A DNA stretch of 64,000 nucleotides from an uncultured Christensenellaceae bacterium (GTDB lineage Bacteria; Bacillota; Clostridia; Christensenellales; Borkfalkiaceae), in the NCBI GenBank assembly GCA_910589015.1, contig CAJUSA010000013.1, positions 1-64,000 of the forward strand, given 5' to 3'. The position numbers and the translations under genes were made by a program. This document shows, piece after piece, positions 43,870 to 51,800 of this stretch. The first letter of the stretch is position 1. Every line of letters starts with the position of its first letter. The notes under the pieces were generated by a model. It was not told the origin of the DNA. It did not search any database and worked only from the letters and a program-made list of their open reading frames with translations.

Positions 43870-43909
43870 GAAAAAAACCGACGGGAAATCCGTCGGTTTT
43901 TCTTATTCC
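43863..43909. terminator. Bidirectional terminator
   Basis: AATAAG...CCGACGG pairs with CCGTCGG...CTTATT around GAAAT, a near-perfect stem of about 20 bp with A/T runs on both sides. It serves the membrane protein gene and the convergent veg gene. Confidence 0.88.
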
Positions 43910-44154
43910 GCCTTTTTTATGGGTTTTACCGAAACACTGCCGCAAAGCACTTCCGCATAGGAATACGAAGTCTTGCCTAAAAAGTTTTCGTCGTCGGGTC
44001 GCACGGTAAACAGCGCGGGGTATACGCCCGAAAGCTGTCCGCAATAACGCAGCGTTTTGTTTCTGCCCAAATTCACCGTTACGTCTACCTGTTTCAAAAA
44101 GTTATCCCGAATGCTCTTTTTCACTTGGTTGATATCGCCGTTCGTCTTAATCAT
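43903..44154 (-). CDS. veg: Veg family protein (DUF1021)
   Basis: An 83-residue protein. The pattern VTVNLGRNKTLRYCGQLSGVYPALFTV...SYSYAEVL matches the Veg family, small cytosolic proteins that stimulate biofilm matrix genes in Bacillus and are highly expressed. No clear ribosome site precedes ATG 44154. It is divergent from the SipL-like gene at 44302. Confidence 0.85.
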   Translation of the reverse strand: MIKTNGDINQVKKSIRDNFLKQVDVTVNLGRNKTLRYCGQLSGVYPALFTVRPDDENFLGKTSYSYAEVLCGSVSVKPIKKAE

Positions 44155-44301
44155 ACGGCAATGTTTGACAAAATTTTGCCTTTTTATACCTGTGCGGACG
44201 GGTTCGCGCGCGTTCGCCGCGAGAAATTTTACCGATTTAATCATATCGCGCAAATTTGCAAGTATAATATAGGGAAACCAAAAACAATCGGGAGATTTTT
44301 T

Positions 44302-45780
44302 ATGAAAACACAGACGGAGACTTTTCGCGGATACGCAAAGATAGCCGCGCTTGCGGCGCAGACGGCGGTGGAGTGCCGCTTCCCGCAAGAGGTGGAAACG
44401 GTGCTCTCGGTGCACGCAAGCGCAACGCTTACGGGCGCGGACGCAGGCAACGGCGAGGTGCGTTATTACGGAAAAGCGCATTTTTCCGTCGTCTACGAGG
44501 ACGCCGAAAAGCGCCTCTGCCGTGCCGAGAAAGCCGTGGAATGGGCGGCTGACTGCAAGGACGAGCGCTGTTATCCCGCGCTTGCGGCGCGCGCACAGGT
44601 GGCGGTGGAAAACGTTTCCGTCCGCCGCGAAGGGGCGAGCGTGTTCGTTACCGCGTTGCTCGGCGCCGATATCGCTCTTTACGGCGAGCAGTCCTTTGAA
44701 TATCTGGCAGGCGGAGAGTTGGTTGTTAACCGTACGCCCGCAAACGCCACCGTGGCGCATTTGTGCGGCGGCGCCGCGGAAACCGACGACGAATTCGAAA
44801 CCGAGTTCATCGGCGACATTATGCAGCATACGCAGGCGGTAAACGTCACCGATATCGTGTGCGAAACGGGATCGCTGCGCGTGGAAGGGGAAATCAACCT
44901 CGGCATTCTCGCACTGAAAGGGGGCGATTCGCTTGTTTCTTTCGAACGGCTTGTGCCCTTCCGCTTCGATATCCCTTGCGAGGCGTGCTCGTTCGGTTGC
45001 AGCGCGCAGGCGAACGTGAGCGTGCTCTCGGTCGCGATCAAAGCCGACGCCGACGAAGAACGCGGCAGATGCCGTATTTTTGCGGAATTTACGCTGAGCG
45101 CGCAGGCGTGCGTCTATGAAGAAATCACGCTCGACGCGGTGAGCGACGCGTTTTCGGTGACCAACGAACTGACGCTGACGCATACCGACGTGACGTGCAC
45201 TTCGGCGGCGGACGGCGCGCATATCACCGAACGCGTGACGGGGCGCGCAGCGCTTTCCGCACCCGTGGACTTCACCGACGTGTTGCAGGCGGTGACCTGT
45301 CAGCGCGCCGAGGCAAACTTGACCTACGGCGAGGGCGGGCAGCGCGTCGAGGGCGTGGCGCTCGCAACGCTTTTAATGCGCGGAAAAGACGGTTGCCGCG
45401 GAATCGAAATCAGTCTGCCCTTCTCGATCCCCGTTGAGGGTAATGCCACCGATCTTTCGGTGTTGGTGTGCGGCATGTCGGCACGACAGAAACAGGAAGG
45501 GGAAATCGACGCCGAGGCAACGCTGAAAATCTGTTTGCGCGAGGAACGCGAAAGCGTGTGCCGTATCGTGTGCGGTGCGACCGAGGGTGCACCCGTACCC
45601 GTCAACGACAGCGCGATATCCGTTTATATCCCGCGCGCGGGCGACGGACTTTGGGAACTTGCCAAGAGCCTGAAAAAATCGCCCGAAGAGGTCGCGGCGA
45701 ACAATCCCGATATCGAATTTCCCGTAAAAGAAGGGCAACGCGTCATCGTTTACCGCAAAAAGACGTTGCAGATTTCCTGA
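44302..45780 (+). CDS. DUF3794-LysM spore coat-type protein (SipL/SafA-like)
   Basis: A 492-residue protein. Most of it is DUF3794-like beta-rich repeats, for example ADIALYGEQSFEYLAGG and FDIPCEACSFGC. A C-terminal LysM domain (about residues 435-488) reads VYIPRAGDGLWELAKSLKKS...FPVKEGQRVIVYR. This is the architecture of SipL, which links SpoIVA coat basement to the spore in clostridia. Promoter TATAAT 44263-44268; GGGAG precedes ATG 44302. The upstream open frame is not used. Confidence 0.87.
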   Translation: MKTQTETFRGYAKIAALAAQTAVECRFPQEVETVLSVHASATLTGADAGNGEVRYYGKAHFSVVYEDAEKRLCRAEKAVEWAADCKDERCYPALAARAQVAVENVSVRREGASVFVTALLGADIALYGEQSFEYLAGGELVVNRTPANATVAHLCGGAAETDDEFETEFIGDIMQHTQAVNVTDIVCETGSLRVEGEINLGILALKGGDSLVSFERLVPFRFDIPCEACSFGCSAQANVSVLSVAIKADADEERGRCRIFAEFTLSAQACVYEEITLDAVSDAFSVTNELTLTHTDVTCTSAADGAHITERVTGRAALSAPVDFTDVLQAVTCQRAEANLTYGEGGQRVEGVALATLLMRGKDGCRGIEISLPFSIPVEGNATDLSVLVCGMSARQKQEGEIDAEATLKICLREERESVCRIVCGATEGAPVPVNDSAISVYIPRAGDGLWELAKSLKKSPEEVAANNPDIEFPVKEGQRVIVYRKKTLQIS

Positions 45781-45831
45781 GAGCCCCCCTGAATAAGGGC
45801 ATCTGTTATAGGGATTTGCTTGTGGGCAAAG

Positions 45832-45874
45832 AAACAGCGCACTATCTTCGCTTTCGAAGTATAGTGCGCTGTTT
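45832..45874 (+). terminator. Terminator-like hairpin after SipL-like gene
   Basis: AAACAGCGCACTAT pairs with ATAGTGCGCTGTTT with an inner CTTCG/CGAAG extension. Only a short T-run follows. Confidence 0.6.
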
Positions 45875-45889
45875 AACATTTGTAACGGT

Positions 45890-46045
45890 AAATTGAAAGT
45901 TATCGTTAGGCTATGTCATGTCACCCCGCCGTTCCCTAAACGTCATTCTGAGCTGTCGAAGAATCTGAAATTGCGAGATGTTTCGGCTACGGCTTATGCC
46001 TCCGCTTATCATGACGTAAGAGAACGCTAAATTGAAATTTATATT
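45890..46045. repeat. Dispersed repeat element flanked by direct repeats
   Basis: A GTCATTCTGAGC-type element (45942-46020) lies between two similar sequences, TAAATTGAAAGTTATCGTTAGG near 45891 and TAAATTGAAATTTATATTAGG near 46029. About 130 bp is homologous to the element at 60.77-60.93 kb, including GTCATGTC..CGCCGTTCCC and AAGAGAACG. Confidence 0.7.
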
Positions 46046-46574
46046 AGGTTGGATATGCACAACTGAAAGTATAAATGTAACTATCAAAACTAATATTCAT
46101 TTTATATTTTTTGAATTGCGATTTCTTTTTTATCTTAAAGCCATTATTTGTAAGTAATCTATTTGATGCAATATTATCTTGTGCAACTTCCGCAGTTATT
46201 TCAATGCCACCATTGTTGCGTATCCAAGTAACGATTAAAGTCAACAGTTCTGAACCAAATCTTTTTCTCCAATAGTTCTTATGAATACAATATCCTATAT
46301 CAAATATTTCCTTGTTTTTGTCAGGGAAAATGCAAGCAGAACCTATTATTTCATTAGAACCGTTTAGCACAACGGTTAAATAATATCCGTCGGGATTATT
46401 TTCAAGACCATCAAGTGCTTTTTGGAAATCGCTATCAACATATTCCACCGTCGGGTCGCTCATATATTTGCCATTCACTTCGTCAAACCACATTTCAGTA
46501 AGATATGGCAGGTCTTTTTTTTGATAATTCCGTACAGTGATTCTTGAAGAAATAAGTGGCTTCTCTATTAGCAT
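46044..46574 (-). CDS. GNAT-family N-acetyltransferase
   Basis: A 176-residue GNAT acetyltransferase of the RimJ/RimL type. N-terminal LISSRITVRNYQKKDLPYLTEMW, IGSACIF, DIGYCIHKNYWRKRFGSELL and the late AQDNIASNRLLTNNGF are typical. Codon use is much AT-richer than the flanking genes, suggesting horizontal transfer. Minus-strand promoter TTGCTT-17-TATAAT (46643-46615) and GGGGAGC ribosome site. Acceptor unknown. Confidence 0.87.
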   Translation of the reverse strand: MLIEKPLISSRITVRNYQKKDLPYLTEMWFDEVNGKYMSDPTVEYVDSDFQKALDGLENNPDGYYLTVVLNGSNEIIGSACIFPDKNKEIFDIGYCIHKNYWRKRFGSELLTLIVTWIRNNGGIEITAEVAQDNIASNRLLTNNGFKIKKKSQFKKYKMNISFDSYIYTFSCAYPT

Positions 46575-46660
46575 TTTGAATGCTCCCCGTTAAATTACTG
46601 TTTATCGCACAATCATTATAGCAAAAGCACAACAAAAAAGCAAGGACTGATTAATGATAA

Positions 46661-46830
46661 TTTGTCATGTTGAGCGTAGCCGAAACATCTGAGGGCAAGA
46701 CCCTTCGACTTCGCTCAGGGTGACAGAGGGGCGAGAGGACGGTTGCTCAGGGGGACAAGGGGTTTGCTCGATTCGCTCGTGAGAGGCACGGACTTCGACT
46801 TCGCTCAGGGGGGGACAGAGGGATAGGGGA
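46661..46830. repeat. Cluster of degenerate dispersed-repeat fragments
   Basis: A GTCATGTTGAGCGTAGCCGA start, CTTCGCTCAGGGTGACAGA end, then two further GCTCAGGGGG fragments fill the gap between the GNAT gene and the lipoprotein terminator. No gene is visible in 46575-46863. Confidence 0.7.
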
Positions 46831-46863
46831 ACAGAATGACAAGTTGACAAAAATTACAGAAAG

Positions 46864-46895
46864 AAACCCCCTTCCCTGTTTCGGGAAGGGGGTTT
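46864..46895 (-). terminator. Terminator of the giant lipoprotein gene
   Basis: AAACCCCCTTCCC pairs with GGGAAGGGGGTTT around a 6-nt loop; on the minus strand it is followed by a short pyrimidine run. Confidence 0.75.
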
Positions 46896-46898
46896 GGG

Positions 46899-49800
46899 TT
46901 ATTCGTTGTAGGGATCGTTGGGATCGGCAGGTTTTTCTTCTTCTTCCGCCTTTTCTTCCTTGACGATTTCCACAGGGGCTTTCTTCTGCTTTTTCTGTTT
47001 CTTTCTGAGCGGAAGTTTGCCCGATTTCACCAGACGGCGCCATACTCTGCGTCCGATCACCACGCCCGCCGCGAACACAAGCGCGACGACTAAGAGCACC
47101 GAAGAAAGGATCAGCCAGATATTGCTGTCGGAATCGCCGTCTTCATGGTCGTGACCGTCGTCGGTATCGTCGCCCGAACTCGTGCTGCGTTCTACCGTTA
47201 CGTCGTAAGCCGAGTAATCGAGGTAATAATCGTAAGAGTATTCGTTTTCGAGGATATTGCCCTGCGTATTGTCGTAGATCAGGGAAATCAGTTTCTCGCT
47301 GTTCGACGACTGCTTGTAATTGCCGTAAGGGTTGCCTTCCTTGTCTTCGTCGAGCGTTTCATCGTAACGCAGGTGCCAGGGGGCGTCGTAGAACGTGAAC
47401 GCGTAGTAAAGCGCGTATTCTTCGGGAAGGTTGTCGTCCGTGTCGAGATAACCTTCGTCGCCCGCATTGAGGTTATGCGTCTTGTTGTAATACGTTTTCA
47501 GATTTGCGACTTTCTCGTCGAGCAAGTTCTGATAGCTGCTCGAAACGTCGGTAGAGGAATAGCTGTCGAAGAAGAAGTAGCTGTTTGCGGGCATCTTCTC
47601 TTCGTTGTTGCGCGAACCCGCCCAGATTTCGAGGCGGTAGGTCTTTTGTGCGTTGCCTGCATGCACATAGAAGCTGACGTCGATCCACTTGCCTTCGGTC
47701 GCCTGCGTACCCGTCACTTTGATCACGCTGCCGTGCGCCGCCGCGTTCTCGGGAACGGTGTAGCGTACGATCGAATTGCCGTTGTCGTCGGTCGTGGGCA
47801 GGTTCTGAACGGGCTGCGAGTAAGCGTCTTTTTTCTTATCGTAATAAGCGTAGTAAACGTCGTTGCCGTCGGCGTCCTTTTTGAGGTAGTAAGCGATCGT
47901 CTTGTCGTCGCTCGTCACAAGGTTGCCGTTCTCGTCTTTGTCGTAGTTGTGCAGGTTGGCGTAATAGGTGCCGCTCTTGTCGCCCGCTTTGGTGTAAAGA
48001 CCGTTGGACTCGAGGTAGTAAAGAATGTCGGTCTTGTCCTTAAAGCTCTCGTCCGAAGGATCTTTCGCGCAGATATTGCCTTCGTCGTTGTACCAGTAGG
48101 TCACGTTCGCCATGGTGGGCGTGAACGCCGTGCCGTAGCCGTTCTTTACTTCGGAAGCGTCGTTGAGGAGGATATATGCCGTGGCGCCTGCCGAGAGTTT
48201 CACGCGCAGCGAGATCTTTTGATAAGCGTCCGCCGAAATCGACGCGGTATTATAAAGGTAATAACCGTAGCTCGTTGCTTCCGTGTTGTTGGTGTTGAGA
48301 ATAAGGAGGGGTTGGTTGGAAACGCGGCCCGTAAAGGTGCCGTCCGCCGCCGTGTCGGCAAAGATGTTGTTCCACCACGTCTGCGCGTTCGGCTCGCCGC
48401 CCGCAAGGGTGTTGAGCATGTTCGCCCAAGCATAGTTGGCGTGATCGGGATCGTCCTTGTAGTCCTTATACGTTTGGGCATACTTGGCGTTGAGCAGACC
48501 GGTATACACGCCCGCGGGCACTTCGTTTTCCTCGGTGCCGTTCTCGGTGTCGATGCGGTTGTTCGTGCTCACGATGCCGTTGAAGGATGCGGGGGTGGCA
48601 AATCCCTTTTCGATATCCGACGTACGCGACGCGGTATCGAAGGAAGAGTTGTCTTTCGCAGTGTCGCTGAGCGACACTTTGACGCTGCGGCTGTCCGTCG
48701 AAACGTAGCCGTAAAGCGCTTTGGTCAGATCCTGCGTTTCAAACGCGGTGAACGCCGCATAGCCGTCAACATAGTCCGCGCGCGTGGAAGAGGCGATCGA
48801 AGTCGTGCCGTAGTGCAGTTTGAGTGTAAAAGTCTGTGCTGTTTCGGTGGGGTTCTCGATGAAGAAGAAGCATTGCACCCAGCCGTTGTAAATATCTTTC
48901 TTGTTGTAAGGGCTGTCTTCTTTGTTGTTGTCGATATCGGTGGTGGAAACCGTCGTCGAGTCGAACGATGCAATCTTGGTTTCGTTGCCGCCTTCGTCGA
49001 CGATCGTCGCGCTTGCGCCGCTCTTGCCCGTTCTCACGTTGGTCTTGACGAAGAAGGATACGAGCTTGTACGATTTCGCGTCTACGCGGAACGCCTCGTT
49101 CTGTAAGGTCGAGGTGTACGCCGCGCCGTTCGTCGACATGAGCAGTAAGATCTGTTCGTCGTTCTTGTTCGCGCCGTCGAAGGGGAAGGCGTCTTTGAAG
49201 TCTTTTTCGAAGAAGTTGGCAAGGTAACCGTTGTAATTGAGGTCGCCCGCCGTCGAGCGGTCGAGCAGTTGTTCGTAGGTGTAAAGCCCCGCCAAGCTCT
49301 TGCGGCTCGTTTCGACGGAAGGATCTTCACGGTTATCCGCTACTTTGGACTCATAAACCTTCGAACCGGAGGTTTCGCTCGTCAGTTTGGTTTGCACGTC
49401 GGCGAACTGCGCCTTCGAGAAACCCGCGTACAGGTCGAGCGCATACGCCGTCGTGTCACCGCTCTTCGCATCGAAAATCTTTTCGTCTTTCTTCGAAACG
49501 ATCGAGCAGGAATTGCCGCCGCCGATGCCCGCCGTGTTGGTTTTTTCCAGATAATCGGCGTTCGACATGACCGTGCATTCGAGGTCGTCGAAGAGGGCGT
49601 ACCCGTCCACCGCTTCAAGACGGTTGGAAGAGGTGCTCATTCCCAAGCCGAGCACGATCTTGAAGGTGCTTTCGGCAAACGTGCTGCCGCGCACGAATAC
49701 GGTGTATTTTACCCAGCCGTTGTTTGCGTCGTAACCTGCCTCGCCCTCGTAGGGGGAACGGATGTTTTTGATCTGCACCTGATCGAGCGTAGAACTTCCC

Positions 49801-50672
49801 ACCGTGTTGGTGACGCCGATATACGCGCCGCCGTGCAGCGAGTCGCGCGTAACGGGCGTGGGCTCTTTATCCTTGCCTGATTCCGCCGCATAGTGGTAAA
49901 GTTCGGCGGTTTTCACCCAAACCGAAACTTCCGCCGCCGTGCCCGGTTTCAGGGTGATCGTCGTCGAAGAAGTGTAATACTGACCCGTGCCGCGCACGTC
50001 GTCCGAGGTGCGCTGGTTGTGGATCATGAGCATGCTCGTGTTCTCACCGCGTTCCTCGTCGGAAGAATGGTGGGTTTTCACTTCGGAACCCAACTCTTTG
50101 CGCAGGTTTTCCACGTCCTCGAAGTCGATGGAATATTTGTAGTCGTTAAAGAATTTCTTTTCCGAAGAGGATGCGCTTAAATCTTTGATCGCTTCCTCGT
50201 AATAATCGAGGAATTGCAGCCTGTCGTAAACGCTTGCCTCGGACCAGTGCGCCATCGCCTCGGAAATCGCCTGCGCATCGGAGGGTTTTTCCTCTTCGGG
50301 CGTGTCTTCCTCGGGCACAAGACGGTGAACCGGGTCGGTGTAAGCGTCCCATTCTTCCTTATTCGTGTTAATGATGCCCGACGACGTGTTCGACGAAGGC
50401 GATCCCGAAGTAAACGACCAGTTGTTCGGCGAATTGATGAAGGCACGCTTGTCCGTAAGCTCTTTGTCCATTTCGCCGTAGAACTCGAAGTCGCCGTTTT
50501 TTATAAGCTGCGTATCGGTGCGCGACGCCGTGGTTTCGTCGTCGTCATCGTCCGAGTCGTCGCCTGATTTGCACGCCGTAAACGTGCCGAGCGCAAGGGA
50601 AAGGGATAACGCCGCCACCGCGCCGATCGCAATGCGTTTTCTCCATTTCTCTTTCCAATAATTTTTTGCCAT
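46899..50672 (-). CDS. Giant lipoprotein with C-terminal membrane anchor
   Basis: A 1257-residue exported protein. The N-terminus has a basic/hydrophobic signal with lipobox LGTFTAC (Cys near residue 34) and an acidic linker DDSDDDDDE. The outer part carries several beta-sandwich-like modules that repeat a pattern of NGDFE or LLILNTN...VxVWVKT/FFVKTN...YALFDDLE, recalling carbohydrate-binding modules. Near the C-terminus lies a transmembrane helix (SNIWLILSSVLLVVALVFAA) then a Lys-rich cytosolic tail (RKKQKKQKK). It would be held at both ends. Function unknown; cell-surface scaffold or glycan binding is inferred. GAGGGT precedes ATG. Confidence 0.82.
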   Translation of the reverse strand: MAKNYWKEKWRKRIAIGAVAALSLSLALGTFTACKSGDDSDDDDDETTASRTDTQLIKNGDFEFYGEMDKELTDKRAFINSPNNWSFTSGSPSSNTSSGIINTNKEEWDAYTDPVHRLVPEEDTPEEEKPSDAQAISEAMAHWSEASVYDRLQFLDYYEEAIKDLSASSSEKKFFNDYKYSIDFEDVENLRKELGSEVKTHHSSDEERGENTSMLMIHNQRTSDDVRGTGQYYTSSTTITLKPGTAAEVSVWVKTAELYHYAAESGKDKEPTPVTRDSLHGGAYIGVTNTVGSSTLDQVQIKNIRSPYEGEAGYDANNGWVKYTVFVRGSTFAESTFKIVLGLGMSTSSNRLEAVDGYALFDDLECTVMSNADYLEKTNTAGIGGGNSCSIVSKKDEKIFDAKSGDTTAYALDLYAGFSKAQFADVQTKLTSETSGSKVYESKVADNREDPSVETSRKSLAGLYTYEQLLDRSTAGDLNYNGYLANFFEKDFKDAFPFDGANKNDEQILLLMSTNGAAYTSTLQNEAFRVDAKSYKLVSFFVKTNVRTGKSGASATIVDEGGNETKIASFDSTTVSTTDIDNNKEDSPYNKKDIYNGWVQCFFFIENPTETAQTFTLKLHYGTTSIASSTRADYVDGYAAFTAFETQDLTKALYGYVSTDSRSVKVSLSDTAKDNSSFDTASRTSDIEKGFATPASFNGIVSTNNRIDTENGTEENEVPAGVYTGLLNAKYAQTYKDYKDDPDHANYAWANMLNTLAGGEPNAQTWWNNIFADTAADGTFTGRVSNQPLLILNTNNTEATSYGYYLYNTASISADAYQKISLRVKLSAGATAYILLNDASEVKNGYGTAFTPTMANVTYWYNDEGNICAKDPSDESFKDKTDILYYLESNGLYTKAGDKSGTYYANLHNYDKDENGNLVTSDDKTIAYYLKKDADGNDVYYAYYDKKKDAYSQPVQNLPTTDDNGNSIVRYTVPENAAAHGSVIKVTGTQATEGKWIDVSFYVHAGNAQKTYRLEIWAGSRNNEEKMPANSYFFFDSYSSTDVSSSYQNLLDEKVANLKTYYNKTHNLNAGDEGYLDTDDNLPEEYALYYAFTFYDAPWHLRYDETLDEDKEGNPYGNYKQSSNSEKLISLIYDNTQGNILENEYSYDYYLDYSAYDVTVERSTSSGDDTDDGHDHEDGDSDSNIWLILSSVLLVVALVFAAGVVIGRRVWRRLVKSGKLPLRKKQKKQKKAPVEIVKEEKAEEEEKPADPNDPYNE

Positions 50673-50876
50673 ACAATACCCTCTTACATAACGCGGCGCC
50701 GCTTGAACGGCGCCCCCGTTTTTATAGTTTTAGCGATACTCCCTTATTTTAATATAAAACTCGTTCCGACGCAAGCATTTCCGTGCAAAATCGGGAAAAA
50801 AGAAAAATTTTTTTTCATTTACACAAACTTTTATCACGCGCCCGTCGCACAGACGGCGCGCAGAAAGGAGTGTTTT

Positions 50877-51230
50877 ATGGCGTTCAGAGCGAAAAGTATG
50901 CTGGCGGGCGGCGGCGTGGGGATTATAAACGGGCTGCTGGGCGGTGGCGGCGGCATGGTCGCCGTGCCCGCGCTGTGCGGCGCGGGGCTGCCCGTTGCCT
51001 CGGCGCATGCCACGGCAATCGCGGTGGTGCTGCCTGCGTCGCTTGCAAGCGCGTTCGTTTATCTTTTATACGGGCTGTTGCCGCTTGCGGTGTTCGTGCC
51101 CGTCTGCGTCGGCACGGTGCTGGGCGGCTTTTTCGGCGCGAACGTGCTCGACCGCGTGCCGCAGAAGGCGCTCGGCATCGCGTTTGCCGCGCTCATGCTT
51201 GCGGCGGGGTTAAAAATGGTGATATCGTGA
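50877..51230 (+). CDS. TSUP (TauE/SafE, DUF81) transporter, N-terminal half
   Basis: A 117-residue membrane protein with about four transmembrane helices. INGLLGGGGGMVAVPAL is the first TSUP repeat motif. Normal TSUP proteins have about 250 residues with two such repeats, so this is one half. AAAGGAG precedes ATG 50877. It overlaps the other half by GTGA, so the two are likely to form one transporter (for sulfite, sulfonates or a related anion). Confidence 0.85.
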   Translation: MAFRAKSMLAGGGVGIINGLLGGGGGMVAVPALCGAGLPVASAHATAIAVVLPASLASAFVYLLYGLLPLAVFVPVCVGTVLGGFFGANVLDRVPQKALGIAFAALMLAAGLKMVIS

Positions 51231-51586
51231 GTTTCTGGCTGCTTTTTTTATGCGGGATCGCGGGCGGGATTCTGGGCGGCATGGGCATGGGCGGCGGTAC
51301 GGCGCTCATTCCGCTTTTAACGATCGTCTGCGGCGTCGATCAGGCGGCGGCGCAGGCGGTCAATCTTCTGGCGTTCGCGCCGATGGCGGCGGTCGCGCTC
51401 GGCGTACACGCCAGAAACGGACTGCTCGAAAAAAAGGGACTGCTCTCGCTCATTCTGCCCGCGGTGGCGCTTTCGGTGCTCGGCGCGCTTTTGGCGGCGC
51501 AGCTGCCTTCCGTCGTGCTTTCCAAAGCGTTCGGCGTGTTTCTCATCGTGCTCTCCTTTTTCTGGTTCAAAAAATCGTTCGCATAA
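51227..51586 (+). CDS. TSUP transporter, C-terminal half
   Basis: A 119-residue membrane protein with about four helices, carrying the equivalent repeat AGGILGGMGMGGGTALIPLL and DQAAAQAVNLLAF. The start GTG 51227 overlaps the upstream stop by 4 nt. Split halves are known for some TSUP families in Bacillota. Substrate unknown. Confidence 0.85.
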   Translation: MSFWLLFLCGIAGGILGGMGMGGGTALIPLLTIVCGVDQAAAQAVNLLAFAPMAAVALGVHARNGLLEKKGLLSLILPAVALSVLGALLAAQLPSVVLSKAFGVFLIVLSFFWFKKSFA

Positions 51587-51673
51587 AGTCGAATGGCGTC
51601 GAAACGGGAAAAACGGCACGCGAGTGCTCAAAAAATTTCAATATTTTTGTGCAATATTTTTTCCGAAAGGGTA

Positions 51674-51800
51674 TAGACAAAACCGCTTTGCTGTGTTAAA
51701 ATGGTGCGGATATAGAATAGGGGAGAGTATGAGGTTGATCCGTTTCGGGGCAACCCCGCAAAAGGAAACGATCAGCAACCTTTTCAGGACGGTATAAAGA
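51674..51800 (+). promoter_or_regulatory. Promoter and structured leader of ppx gene
   Basis: TAGACA (51674-51679), 17 nt, TAAAAT (51697-51702); start near 51709 gives a leader of about 90 nt. The leader folds: AGGTTG (51732-51737) / CAACCT (51776-51781), CGTTTC (51741-51746) / GAAACG (51765-51770), and an inner GGGG-CAA-CCCC (51747-51757). The fold ends 4 nt before the AGGAC ribosome site (51786). No known riboswitch class recognised. Confidence 0.55.

Noticed and set aside
47145..49106. 653-codon plus-strand open frame
   Set aside because: It lies antisense to the giant lipoprotein gene, has no ribosome site, and its composition (Val/Arg-rich) is what that codon use produces on the opposite strand.
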